Positions 1-6,734 of a DNA stretch of 10,851 nt are shown in pieces. This stretch comes from Candidatus Omnitrophota bacterium (lineage in GTDB: Bacteria; Omnitrophota; Gorgyraeia; Zapsychrales; Zapsychraceae): the NCBI GenBank assembly GCA_029567025.1, contig JAKQLT010000136.1, positions 1 through 10,851 on the forward strand. The letters run 5' to 3'. The position numbers were made by a program, and so were the translations under genes. The stretch's first letter is position 1, and the number at the start of each line of letters is the position of its first letter. The notes under the pieces are model-generated. The model searched no databases and was not told where the DNA came from. It saw only the letters and a program-made list of their open reading frames with translations.

Positions 1-41
1 AACAAAATTGTGCCGCGAATATTAATTACCTTTCCCTCACA

Positions 42-1262
42 ATGACAATCTTTTTTTTTGATCAGATCACAAATCCACAAAACATCAGAGAAGCTTATTT
101 TGATATTGCAAAAAAATTTGACGAAGATATCAAAACCTATCACTATCGCGGGGCTGACGGACTTCATATCCACGACCTCGATTTTATTTCTGAAAAAGTG
201 CTGAAAGACATCCTTCATGAGCTCTTGACATTACAAGAAATAGCCCCTGCCTATCAAGTAGCCATTCCGAAAAAAAATGGCAAAAAACGAGAAATATTTA
301 TTTATCCAACGAAAGAACGCATAAAAGCTCAAGCTATTTACCGCATCTTAGAACCCTTCTTTGACAATTACTTTTCAGGCTTTCTTTTTTCCTATCGGAC
401 ATCCCATCCTTCTTATTATGCCGCCCGAAGCGCGGTCAGACGCTACAAAAGATATTACGGAGAAAATTATGTTTTTGTCACAGATATCAAAGACTACGCC
501 GATACGATAGATCACATTATTCTTTTAGAAAAAATCAAAACTCTTGAGTTTGATGAAAAAACTGTAAAACTACTTGAACTATTTATCAAAACCAAAACAC
601 ATGAAAATGGAAAATTAATGATCCGCCCTTGTGGCGTTTTAACCGGCACGCCTCTTTACGCGCTATTATCTAATTTTTATATGGATGAATTTGACAAATG
701 GGCAGGGAAATATGTTGCCTTCTATCGACGAGTGGGAGACGACATGATCGCCATGGATAAAAATGAAACAAAAATCAAGGAAGTCCATCGACGACTTTTA
801 GAAACAACCCAACGGCTTAAACTCCAAATCAATAAGAACAAACAAACGCTTATCAAAGATACCGAATCTTTTAAATTTTTAGGCTACAAGTTTCACAATG
901 GACTTATTGGATTTGACGACAATGCCTTATCAAAAATAAAAATAAACTGGGAAAAAAGACTTACTCGAAGGACAGAAAAGAATATTTCTGAAAAGATGCG
1001 CCATTTCAAAAGAAAAGCAAAAACAAAAGAAAACAATCATGATTATATTATCCAAAGAATCATTGAACAAAAATCTTTGGTCGATGACACCGAACAAATC
1101 AAAAAATTATCTGATTATTTAATAGAAACTGTTTCTTTTTATTTTTTTGGATATAATAACAAACGAAAAATAAAGGAAACAAAAGAAATCCTAAAAAATC
1201 TTAAAATACGATCATTATTAGAACACTACTTACTTTTTCATTCAAAAAAGATTCCTCTTTAA
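42..1262 (+). CDS. Stand-alone reverse transcriptase with unusual nucleotide-pocket residues
   Basis: Predicted RNA-directed DNA polymerase of 406 residues. The fingers motif IPKKNGKKR lies at 75-83. Motif A is TDIKDYADTIDH with catalytic D148, the region before motif C is GVLTGTP at 198-204, and motif C is RVGDD with D233 and D234. A motif D-like NKNK follows at 264-267 and FKFLGY at 277-282, then a basic helical C-terminus that could be a thumb. No maturase, HNH or primase domain is visible. Three positions depart from typical RTs: Ala153 replaces the usual Phe/Tyr five residues after the motif A Asp, Thr201 replaces the Gln of PQG, and Val231 replaces the Tyr of YxDD. The N-terminus (ITNPQNIREAY) resembles the usual RT start, supporting this ATG. 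The frame is nevertheless open to the left edge and no Shine-Dalgarno is seen, so an upstream start is possible. The ABC-like gene begins 19 bases downstream. The RT fold is confident; the subgroup is not assigned. Confidence 0.9.
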   Translation: MTIFFFDQITNPQNIREAYFDIAKKFDEDIKTYHYRGADGLHIHDLDFISEKVLKDILHELLTLQEIAPAYQVAIPKKNGKKREIFIYPTKERIKAQAIYRILEPFFDNYFSGFLFSYRTSHPSYYAARSAVRRYKRYYGENYVFVTDIKDYADTIDHIILLEKIKTLEFDEKTVKLLELFIKTKTHENGKLMIRPCGVLTGTPLYALLSNFYMDEFDKWAGKYVAFYRRVGDDMIAMDKNETKIKEVHRRLLETTQRLKLQINKNKQTLIKDTESFKFLGYKFHNGLIGFDDNALSKIKINWEKRLTRRTEKNISEKMRHFKRKAKTKENNHDYIIQRIIEQKSLVDDTEQIKKLSDYLIETVSFYFFGYNNKRKIKETKEILKNLKIRSLLEHYLLFHSKKIPL

Positions 1263-1281
1263 TATCCTTTTTAACCTACTT

Positions 1282-3024
1282 ATGAACGAACAATTCAAAA
1301 CTTATCAAACGCGCCAAAAAATTCAACGAAGCATTAACGCTCGAGCCTTCGAGCCTTATCACTTCGCTTTTATTATTCATTTCCTCAAGAAAAACCGCAA
1401 AAAAATAATAGCCGTACTTTCTCTTTTATTTATCCAAGCGCTCATGGAAGTCTTAACGCTTATCTTTATCAGTGGCTCCATTCAAGAACAAGCCTTTAAC
1501 GCCTTTCATCAAAATAAACTCACACTCATTTTTATTATTCTTTCTTTAGGGATAGTTGGATATCTTGCGATATCCTTTTTTGCTTTAAAACTTGAACGTG
1601 AAACAGTCCTTGATTTTATCAATAAGCTCCGTCGAAGTTGGTTTTTTCTTATTCTTAAACGCTCTGAAGGAGCCATGACAAACGAACGAAAAGCTGATTT
1701 TATCGCTAAAGCCTCTTATCATTTTCCGCTTGTTTCCCTCGGCATTGATAATAGCGCCTTAGGGATCATCCGATGGGGACTTTGCGGATGCGTCTTACTT
1801 ATTGTCGCTAGCACAACAAGTGTTTATCTTATGTTAGGAAGCCTCCTCATTATTACAGGGAGTCTCTTAATAGGATTTATCGCCTATCTTATAGCCAAAC
1901 ATTATGTGTCTCAGGAAGTCACGTCCTATTCAAAAGTCCTTCGGCATATCGATCTGAGTTTATCAGAATTCGCTTTTATCAAAACCTTTAAGCAAGAAAT
2001 CTCTTGTTTAAAAGATCTGAATGCCGTGGTCGCTGTGGATACTTATTTTCGCGTAAGAAGAGACCTTTGGTTACGTTATTTCCGAAAAATTATTTATATC
2101 CTATTTTTTATAGGGTCTTTAGTCCTTATCATCACGAACATCTATCATCCTGAAATATTTTCACGATTATACATAGACGAACAAAATTTCATTATAGGCA
2201 TTCTCTCTCTTTATGCTTTAAGATTATTTTACGAAAGCGGCCGCGTAGGGCTTTATGTGCCTCCGCTTCTTTTGGGGATATCTCTTTCTATTCCTCCTCG
2301 AACAATTAAAGAAAGTGACAGAAAAGAAATTCCTTGGTCCTTTATAGAATTCAGATCAAATAAAACGAAACTTTATCAAGAAGGAAATTATTTTAAAAAT
2401 ATCGCGTTACTTTTTGAAAAAGGAAAACGATATCTTTTCATCGCAGAACCTCGTCAAGGCAAAACCTCTTTAGCAGAACTATTCGCCGGAAAAATGCGCT
2501 TTAATAGAAATGGCTGGCTTGTCAAAATGGATAAAGAGAGATTTGATTACCGCCATTGGGCAACTCTTGATTTAAAATCATTTTTCATTTCTCCTTATTT
2601 TCATTCTGAAAAAACGATCGGAGAAATTATTCTCGCCAAAGAAAAATATACCATTACAGCAGAAGATCTTTTCTCTTTATATGCGCTAGCGGAAAAACAT
2701 CCTTTCTTAACAATGGTTGTATCAAAAAAAAGATTTGTGGGCGAATCATTAAGATGCTTTGAGGCCAATAACTCTCTTCTTTTTGCTGTTTATGTGCTTC
2801 ACTGTCTTTACTATAAACCTAATCTGATTTTAATAGATAACCTTTGGCTTGATTTAAACGACCCGCCAATCAACAGCCTGATTGCACTTATGGCTGATGA
2901 ACTTAAAGATGTGACGATAATTGTTTTCTCAAGAAATAATAATGATATAATTCCTTATCATGAGAAATATCAAATTCAAATCAATTCTATACAACATCTT
3001 AAAAATGAAAAACTCAAAGAATAA
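1282..3024 (+). CDS. ABC-exporter-like membrane protein with degenerate ATPase motifs
   Basis: At 580 residues it has the length of a half-size ABC exporter (membrane domain then nucleotide-binding domain). Hydrophobic segments lie near residues 42-64, 80-102, 164-183, 185-206, 269-286 and 302-314. The C-terminal domain keeps the outline of an ABC ATPase but not its chemistry. The P-loop is AEPRQGKTS (388-396), retaining only the final GKT. The Q-loop Gln is not evident around FFISPYF (434-440). The signature region near 493-499 reads EANNSLL-like instead of LSGGQ. Walker B is LILIDN with Asn520 in place of the catalytic Glu, and the H-loop His is replaced by Arg551. ATP might bind, but hydrolysis looks unlikely unless a partner subunit supplies a site. 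It could be a non-transporting sensor or membrane effector, or the degenerate half of a heterodimer. No Shine-Dalgarno is seen. Its end overlaps the next gene by 20 bases. Confidence 0.8.
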   Translation: MNEQFKTYQTRQKIQRSINARAFEPYHFAFIIHFLKKNRKKIIAVLSLLFIQALMEVLTLIFISGSIQEQAFNAFHQNKLTLIFIILSLGIVGYLAISFFALKLERETVLDFINKLRRSWFFLILKRSEGAMTNERKADFIAKASYHFPLVSLGIDNSALGIIRWGLCGCVLLIVASTTSVYLMLGSLLIITGSLLIGFIAYLIAKHYVSQEVTSYSKVLRHIDLSLSEFAFIKTFKQEISCLKDLNAVVAVDTYFRVRRDLWLRYFRKIIYILFFIGSLVLIITNIYHPEIFSRLYIDEQNFIIGILSLYALRLFYESGRVGLYVPPLLLGISLSIPPRTIKESDRKEIPWSFIEFRSNKTKLYQEGNYFKNIALLFEKGKRYLFIAEPRQGKTSLAELFAGKMRFNRNGWLVKMDKERFDYRHWATLDLKSFFISPYFHSEKTIGEIILAKEKYTITAEDLFSLYALAEKHPFLTMVVSKKRFVGESLRCFEANNSLLFAVYVLHCLYYKPNLILIDNLWLDLNDPPINSLIALMADELKDVTIIVFSRNNNDIIPYHEKYQIQINSIQHLKNEKLKE

Positions 3025-4204
3025 ATTCCGTAAAATAATTATCACTATTTTTATATTAACGGCGATTCTAACAAGCAGCCATTTTCTCGTTAAAAAAACG
3101 ATCTCTTTTAAAAGGCTTGGGTCGATCCATCATCCGGTGCAAAACATCATCGCCGAAAAACCATTAGAAACCACCGTTTATTTCAATAATAACGTCGAGG
3201 AAACTAAAGCAATTGAAGAAATAAGACAATTTCTTCAAAAAGCTCAACACAGCATAGAAATAGCTATTTTTTCTTTTAATTCTAACCGATTAAAAGAAAC
3301 TTTATATCAAGCCGCTCAAAAAGGGATTAAGGTCACGCTTATCCTTAATAAATCAACCCGTTTCCAGCATGACAAAATATTTACTAATCTTCCTCATGAA
3401 ATAACAAGGATAGATGTTGGCTCCCACGATAGAAATAATTCTAAAAATACGCTCTATATGCATCATAAATTTATATTGATTGACCGAGGATATCCTTCAC
3501 AAGAACTCTTAACCGGCTCCTTTGATTTTACGGATATTGGAGAAAAATATGTGCAAAGTTTTTTTCTTACAACATCCGACGATGCCTTAATATCAGTCTA
3601 TGGAAAAGAATTTGATTTGTTAAAAAAGGGGATCTCAGGGCTCTCTAAACTGAAACAACGATCCTACGAACCCTGGGCCGCAAAAATACAATATCAAAAC
3701 GAATTCGTAGAAGTCTGGATGTCTCCTGGCTTTTCAAAAAATTCTATAAAATACCGCGTGCTTGAACTTATTAACTCCGCTCAAAGCAGTATAGATTTTA
3801 TGATATGGGACTTTACCGACGAGCGCATCGCACAGGCTTTAATCAAAAAAAGCCTCGCAGGAGTCAAAGTGCGCATCATCGCAGAAGATACCAATGCTTA
3901 TACCCCGCACTCTATGATCCCATTTCTGTTATCAAAAAAAGAAAAGAATAATCTCTCTAATATAGAAATCATTCTTGATACAAAATCGAAAATGCTTATA
4001 ACCGAAAGAGTCCCCGGGGGATTTAATCCGTATCTTCACCAACATACAATGATTTTCGATGAAAAGACAACTGTTTTTGGAACTAATAATTGGAGCTTTT
4101 GGGGATTTTACCGCAATGACGAAGATATGCTGATAACCAATAATGCGTATCTCACAAACGAGTTTCAGAAAACCTTCAATTTCTTCTACCAGACGTTAAA
4201 ATAA
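3005..4204 (+). CDS. Membrane-anchored phospholipase D-fold protein (candidate nuclease or phospholipase)
   Basis: Starting at this ATG gives 399 residues with a basic N-terminus and a hydrophobic segment (about 10-29) that reads as a membrane anchor or uncleaved signal. An in-frame ATG at 2960 would add 15 residues and a longer overlap; this start was chosen because the anchor then sits at the usual distance. There are two PLD repeats. The first has HHKFILID (His153, Lys155, Asp160) followed by GSFDF. The second has HQHTMIFD (His345, His347, Asp352) followed by GTNNWS. In the second HKD motif His347 replaces the Lys. PLD-fold enzymes include nucleases, cardiolipin synthases and phospholipases; the short tandem-repeat build resembles the nuclease/PLD-like group, but the substrate cannot be read from sequence. 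If the anchor inserts in the usual positive-inside way, the enzyme faces the periplasm or outside. Last gene of the plus-strand unit, with no Shine-Dalgarno seen. Confidence 0.88.
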   Translation: MKNSKNKFRKIIITIFILTAILTSSHFLVKKTISFKRLGSIHHPVQNIIAEKPLETTVYFNNNVEETKAIEEIRQFLQKAQHSIEIAIFSFNSNRLKETLYQAAQKGIKVTLILNKSTRFQHDKIFTNLPHEITRIDVGSHDRNNSKNTLYMHHKFILIDRGYPSQELLTGSFDFTDIGEKYVQSFFLTTSDDALISVYGKEFDLLKKGISGLSKLKQRSYEPWAAKIQYQNEFVEVWMSPGFSKNSIKYRVLELINSAQSSIDFMIWDFTDERIAQALIKKSLAGVKVRIIAEDTNAYTPHSMIPFLLSKKEKNNLSNIEIILDTKSKMLITERVPGGFNPYLHQHTMIFDEKTTVFGTNNWSFWGFYRNDEDMLITNNAYLTNEFQKTFNFFYQTLK

Positions 4205-4232
4205 AAAATATCCGCGCATACTTTAAAGAAAT

Positions 4233-5615
4233 TTATTGCTTTTGAGGAGTCATGCTGGCGACCGGGGCATTAGTGGCCAATATACAATTACAACCTACTG
4301 GCTCAAAGAAATTCCCTGTTGGACTATCTAACCCTAAAGCACATGTTCCAACGCTTGAGTTTGCCTCTAAGCCCCTGGAGTATATGACATAATACCGAGA
4401 ATCATCGCCTGGATGAAAACTGATATAATAATTCCCAAAAGGATCAATTAAATTCTTTTCAGCTATAAGTTGAGGAGTTGCATTAACTAAACTAATGAGT
4501 TTTAAAGGATTAGGAAATTCCCCATGAGTGATTTTATAACTTTCCATCGCCACTTTTAATACCCCTACCTCCCGCTGAGCCTTTGTGATGCGCACTTGAT
4601 CCTGCATACCTTTGACACGCGGAAGCGCTGTTCCAATCAAAATTGCTAAGACCGCTAAAACCACCAGAATTTCCAATATAGTAAAACCTTTAGCTAAAAG
4701 AAATTTCTCTTCTTTAGCCTGTTGACGAATCGTTTCCGCGAAATTCTGTAAAATTTCTTTTAAATAGGCATTTAACTTTTGACTTAATCCATTAAAAGCA
4801 TAATCAAGAAATATCGTTACATCTCCACTATCCCGAGCCGCATTCAAACAACGACAATATTCTTCTCGAGTCTCATTATAATAATTCGCTAATAAATGGG
4901 CAATTTGCGCGGAAACTCCCGCATTACGCAAAATCGCATATTGCAAAAATCGCGAAAGGCTGCCATTACCGTCATAAAAAGGATGAATCGAGATAAAATA
5001 CATATGCGCCACAATAGCCTTAATAAAAGCATTCCCTAAATCAGAACCTTTTTCACTCTTAAAAGCATCACTATCGAGCCAATAAAATAATCGCTCCATA
5101 TACACCGGGACTTCTTGACAACACGTGCCTACAATAATATTTTTCCCGTCTTTCACAACCTTCATCGGCCCTTTCCGATATTGCGCTGATGGCATCGATG
5201 GATGTTGAGGAATATTTAAAAATAACCTCTGGTGATATTTAAACATTTCCTCAATAGTGATAGGGATCTTCTCTTGGGCATCCGCTTGGGCTGAAATGTC
5301 ATTATAAATAAACGCCACATTTTTAGCCTTAATTTCCCGATACTGTTGTTTTAAAGATTCATCGGCTTGAGGATCCTGAAAAATTTCGCTCATGGGCTCA
5401 CTATGCATCGTCAAATGAATCATCTTCCGTTTTGAAATTTTATATTTCGAAAGTAATGACGTAATCCGCTCACACACCGTCATGCAGGAAGCTAAACGGT
5501 CTAAATATTCTTTCGGCAAGTCATCAGTCTTAAAAGTAAAATCCAATCCAGGATAATTATGGTTAAATAATTTTTCCTGTTCTTTTTTATTTTCATGATC
5601 ACAATTTTTACTCAT
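4233..5615 (-). CDS. Fic domain fused in frame to a GspG-type pseudopilin
   Basis: A 460-residue chimera. Residues 1 to about 303 are a Fic protein: a TxxxE element (Thr69, Glu73) resembling the inhibitory motif, a target-docking region around QYRKGP (145-150), and the active-site motif HPFYDGNGSLSR (211-222) with catalytic His211, Asp215, Asn217 and Arg222. Ser219 replaces the first Arg of the usual GNGRxxR. Fic enzymes typically transfer AMP from ATP to a protein hydroxyl. Residues 310-460 are a pseudopilin: prepilin site KGFTILE, hydrophobic helix to about 333, then FPNP, IDPFGNYY and RYYVIYSRG, typical of GspG. The winged helix often found after Fic domains is absent. The ATG at 5615 follows AGGAGG; a GTG at 5711 would extend the frame but lacks support. 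I see no ATG, GTG or TTG close before the pilin part, so it seems made only as a fusion. Last gene of the pilus operon, 86 bases after the PilP-like gene. Confidence 0.88.
   Translation of the reverse strand: MSKNCDHENKKEQEKLFNHNYPGLDFTFKTDDLPKEYLDRLASCMTVCERITSLLSKYKISKRKMIHLTMHSEPMSEIFQDPQADESLKQQYREIKAKNVAFIYNDISAQADAQEKIPITIEEMFKYHQRLFLNIPQHPSMPSAQYRKGPMKVVKDGKNIIVGTCCQEVPVYMERLFYWLDSDAFKSEKGSDLGNAFIKAIVAHMYFISIHPFYDGNGSLSRFLQYAILRNAGVSAQIAHLLANYYNETREEYCRCLNAARDSGDVTIFLDYAFNGLSQKLNAYLKEILQNFAETIRQQAKEEKFLLAKGFTILEILVVLAVLAILIGTALPRVKGMQDQVRITKAQREVGVLKVAMESYKITHGEFPNPLKLISLVNATPQLIAEKNLIDPFGNYYISFHPGDDSRYYVIYSRGLEANSSVGTCALGLDSPTGNFFEPVGCNCILATNAPVASMTPQKQ
4671..4691 (-). other. Prepilin-peptidase recognition site inside the Fic-pseudopilin fusion
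   Basis: These codons give K-G-F-T-I-L-E (residues 309-315) followed by a hydrophobic stretch. Gly310 is the -1 residue, Phe311 would be the methylated +1 residue of the mature pseudopilin, and Glu315 is the conserved +5 glutamate. Cleavage here would leave a mature pseudopilin of 150 residues and a leader of 310 residues that is essentially the whole Fic domain. Normal leaders are usually much shorter. Prepilin peptidases cut on the cytoplasmic face of the inner membrane. Confidence 0.75.
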
Positions 5616-5616
5616 A

Positions 5617-5624
5617 CTCCTCCT
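5617..5624 (-). promoter_or_regulatory. Strong ribosome binding site of the Fic-pseudopilin gene
   Basis: Read on the minus strand this is AGGAGGAG, ending one base before the ATG at 5615; the AGGAGG core ends three bases before it. It fixes the start at residue MSKN rather than at the upstream GTG. It is the clearest Shine-Dalgarno in the window and contrasts with the plus-strand genes, which have none. Confidence 0.7.
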
Positions 5625-5661
5625 TTTTTTTATTTGAGAGCCTTTGATCGTGGCAGGAAGA

Positions 5662-5692
5662 ATTATATTCCTAAAAAAACGAAAGCGGACAA
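5662..5692 (-). promoter_or_regulatory. Candidate promoter for the Fic-pseudopilin gene
   Basis: On the minus strand a perfect TATAAT (5662-5667) is preceded by TTGTCC (5687-5692), four of six matches to TTGACA, with a 19-base spacer, slightly longer than ideal. An inverted repeat AGGAA-N8-TTCCT (5655-5672) spans the -10 box and could be an operator. The element lies in the only sizeable gap of the minus-strand operon, so the fusion gene may be transcribed separately from the pilus genes upstream. In A+T-rich DNA a chance TATAAT is common, so support is modest. Confidence 0.35.
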
Positions 5693-5701
5693 TTAGAAAG
5701 T

Positions 5702-6220
5702 TTACTGCCACATGGTTAAAACAACTTCATTGATGCCATTGGTTAAAACAACAGTGCTCTCACGGATTTGTTTAACCGTCCATCCGTCAATATTATCACC
5801 GACACCTAATACTTTATCATTAATAATAACGCTTGGCTTAGAACCGCCCCATAACATCCCCATCACAACAAGCTTTTCTACTGGTAAAACATTTTCTTCT
5901 ACCCTCACAGGATTCGTTTGCGCCAACGCATGAAGATCGCTCACATCAAAAGGATTTCGCTCTCCCCATTGCTCTGGCAAAACTTTTTTCTTCTCTTGTT
6001 CTTTTTCTTGAGCTAAAAGACCCATCAATTTTTTCTTATCAATCTCTTCTACGGCTTTCACAACCGCCTCTTTAACAGAAGACGCCGTTATCCCAGCTTT
6101 TGTTTTAGTCTCTGATATAGCCACGGTAGATCTTTTTTTTGTATCTTTCGGCCAATACACAAAAACGCCAATAGGAATCAGTATTAAAAGAATTATCAAT
6201 GTCTTTTTATTTTTGTCCAT
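5702..6220 (-). CDS. PilP/GspC-like inner-membrane pilus assembly protein
   Basis: 172 residues with a short basic N-terminus, one membrane segment (about 7-22), a charged, probably extended linker (25-85), and a small C-terminal beta domain. The linker ends in WGERNPF, a motif common before the periplasmic domain of PilP-type proteins. The C-terminal domain (about 115-171) reads VVMGMLWGG, then SVIINDKVLGVGDNI and a final VVL strand, the pattern of the PilP/GspC homology region. In known systems this domain links the inner-membrane PilN/PilO (or GspL/M) complex to the secretin. The start overlaps the end of pilO by 14 bases, indicating coupled translation. Whether it is called PilP or GspC cannot be settled here. 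The following gene is the Fic-pseudopilin fusion. Confidence 0.72.
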   Translation of the reverse strand: MDKNKKTLIILLILIPIGVFVYWPKDTKKRSTVAISETKTKAGITASSVKEAVVKAVEEIDKKKLMGLLAQEKEQEKKKVLPEQWGERNPFDVSDLHALAQTNPVRVEENVLPVEKLVVMGMLWGGSKPSVIINDKVLGVGDNIDGWTVKQIRESTVVLTNGINEVVLTMWQ

Positions 6221-6734
6221 ATTTTTTCTCGACTAAAACAGCAATCTTAATCTTTGATTTAAGAGTGGTGCTATCCGCATCCTCAGGCGTTATAACAAGC
6301 TCTTGAACATCCATTAATCCGCTTTTTGTTTCTTTAAGCGCTTTTAAAAATAATCCTAAATCTTTAAAAGAAGATGTCCCTTGGGCAAGAAAAAAAGCTT
6401 TTTTATAGAAATCCTCTTTCGTTTCTACAACACCCGCGGCTTCTAAAGACGCAAATTGAACATTATGCTCAACCGCCAAACGCGTGATTTCGCGCATCAG
6501 AAATGAATCCGTTTTCTTCTCAAGAAGCGGCATCATATCATCTTCTTTCTTTCGACGAGAAAGAATATCGCGCAAAAATACAACTTCTTGCGTTAGAACA
6601 TCTTTATCTTTATGGATATGGGCTATTTCAGCGTTAAACGAGAAATATAAGAATCCGACGACGAAACATAAAAAAACAAAAAAAATTAAAGAAAAAATTA
6701 AAAAATATTTTTTAGGGTTTAATTTAAATTTCAT
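6207..6734 (-). CDS. pilO: PilO-like pilus assembly protein
   Basis: 175 residues. A basic N-terminus leads into a single strongly hydrophobic segment (about 11-33), then a probable coiled coil (about 36-75) and a small alpha/beta domain. Sequence similarity to PilO is weak by eye. The assignment rests on size, topology, and position between PilN and a PilP-like gene, the standard pilMNOP order. PilO pairs with PilN in the inner membrane to form the alignment complex that supports pilus or pseudopilus assembly. Its ATG overlaps the TGA of the PilM-PilN gene (ATGA), and its own end overlaps the PilP-like gene by 14 bases, so the three are very likely translated together. GspM, the type II secretion counterpart, is an equally reasonable name. 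Confidence 0.7.
   Translation of the reverse strand: MKFKLNPKKYFLIFSLIFFVFLCFVVGFLYFSFNAEIAHIHKDKDVLTQEVVFLRDILSRRKKEDDMMPLLEKKTDSFLMREITRLAVEHNVQFASLEAAGVVETKEDFYKKAFFLAQGTSSFKDLGLFLKALKETKSGLMDVQELVITPEDADSTTLKSKIKIAVLVEKKYGQK

Noticed and set aside
42..1262. RT as a group II intron maturase
   Set aside because: No maturase or HNH domain follows the RT core, no intron RNA domains are visible downstream, and the next gene begins 19 bases later.
42..1262. RT as part of a diversity-generating retroelement
   Set aside because: The diagnostic SQ-type motif is absent. I saw no template/variable repeat pair or accessory gene. The LamG prepilin is not a recognisable variable protein.
42..1262. 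RT as a retron
   Set aside because: Only 41 bases lie upstream, with no msr/msd-like structure. This cannot be excluded, but it cannot be supported either.
1341..1356. Tandem repeat of TCGAGCCT near the start of the ABC-like gene
   Set aside because: Only two 8-base copies within coding sequence and the frame is kept; most likely chance or a trivial duplication.
2960..3004. Longer PLD protein starting at ATG 2960
   Set aside because: It would place 15 extra residues before the membrane anchor and deepen the overlap with the ABC-like gene; neither start has a ribosome site, so this is a preference rather than a proof.
4205..4232. Intrinsic terminator between the convergent operons
   Set aside because: The 28-base gap is A+T-rich but I found no G+C-rich stem followed by a T run on either strand.
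5616..5711. Longer Fic fusion starting at GTG 5711
   Set aside because: The added residues look non-homologous, the upstream region has no ribosome site, and AGGAGG clearly marks the ATG at 5615.
5712..5933. Plus-strand open frame opposite the PilP-like gene, and similar frames at 6484, 7794, 8956 and 9872
   Set aside because: They lie wholly or almost wholly opposite well-supported pilus genes, have no recognisable domains and no ribosome sites, so they are treated as chance antisense frames.
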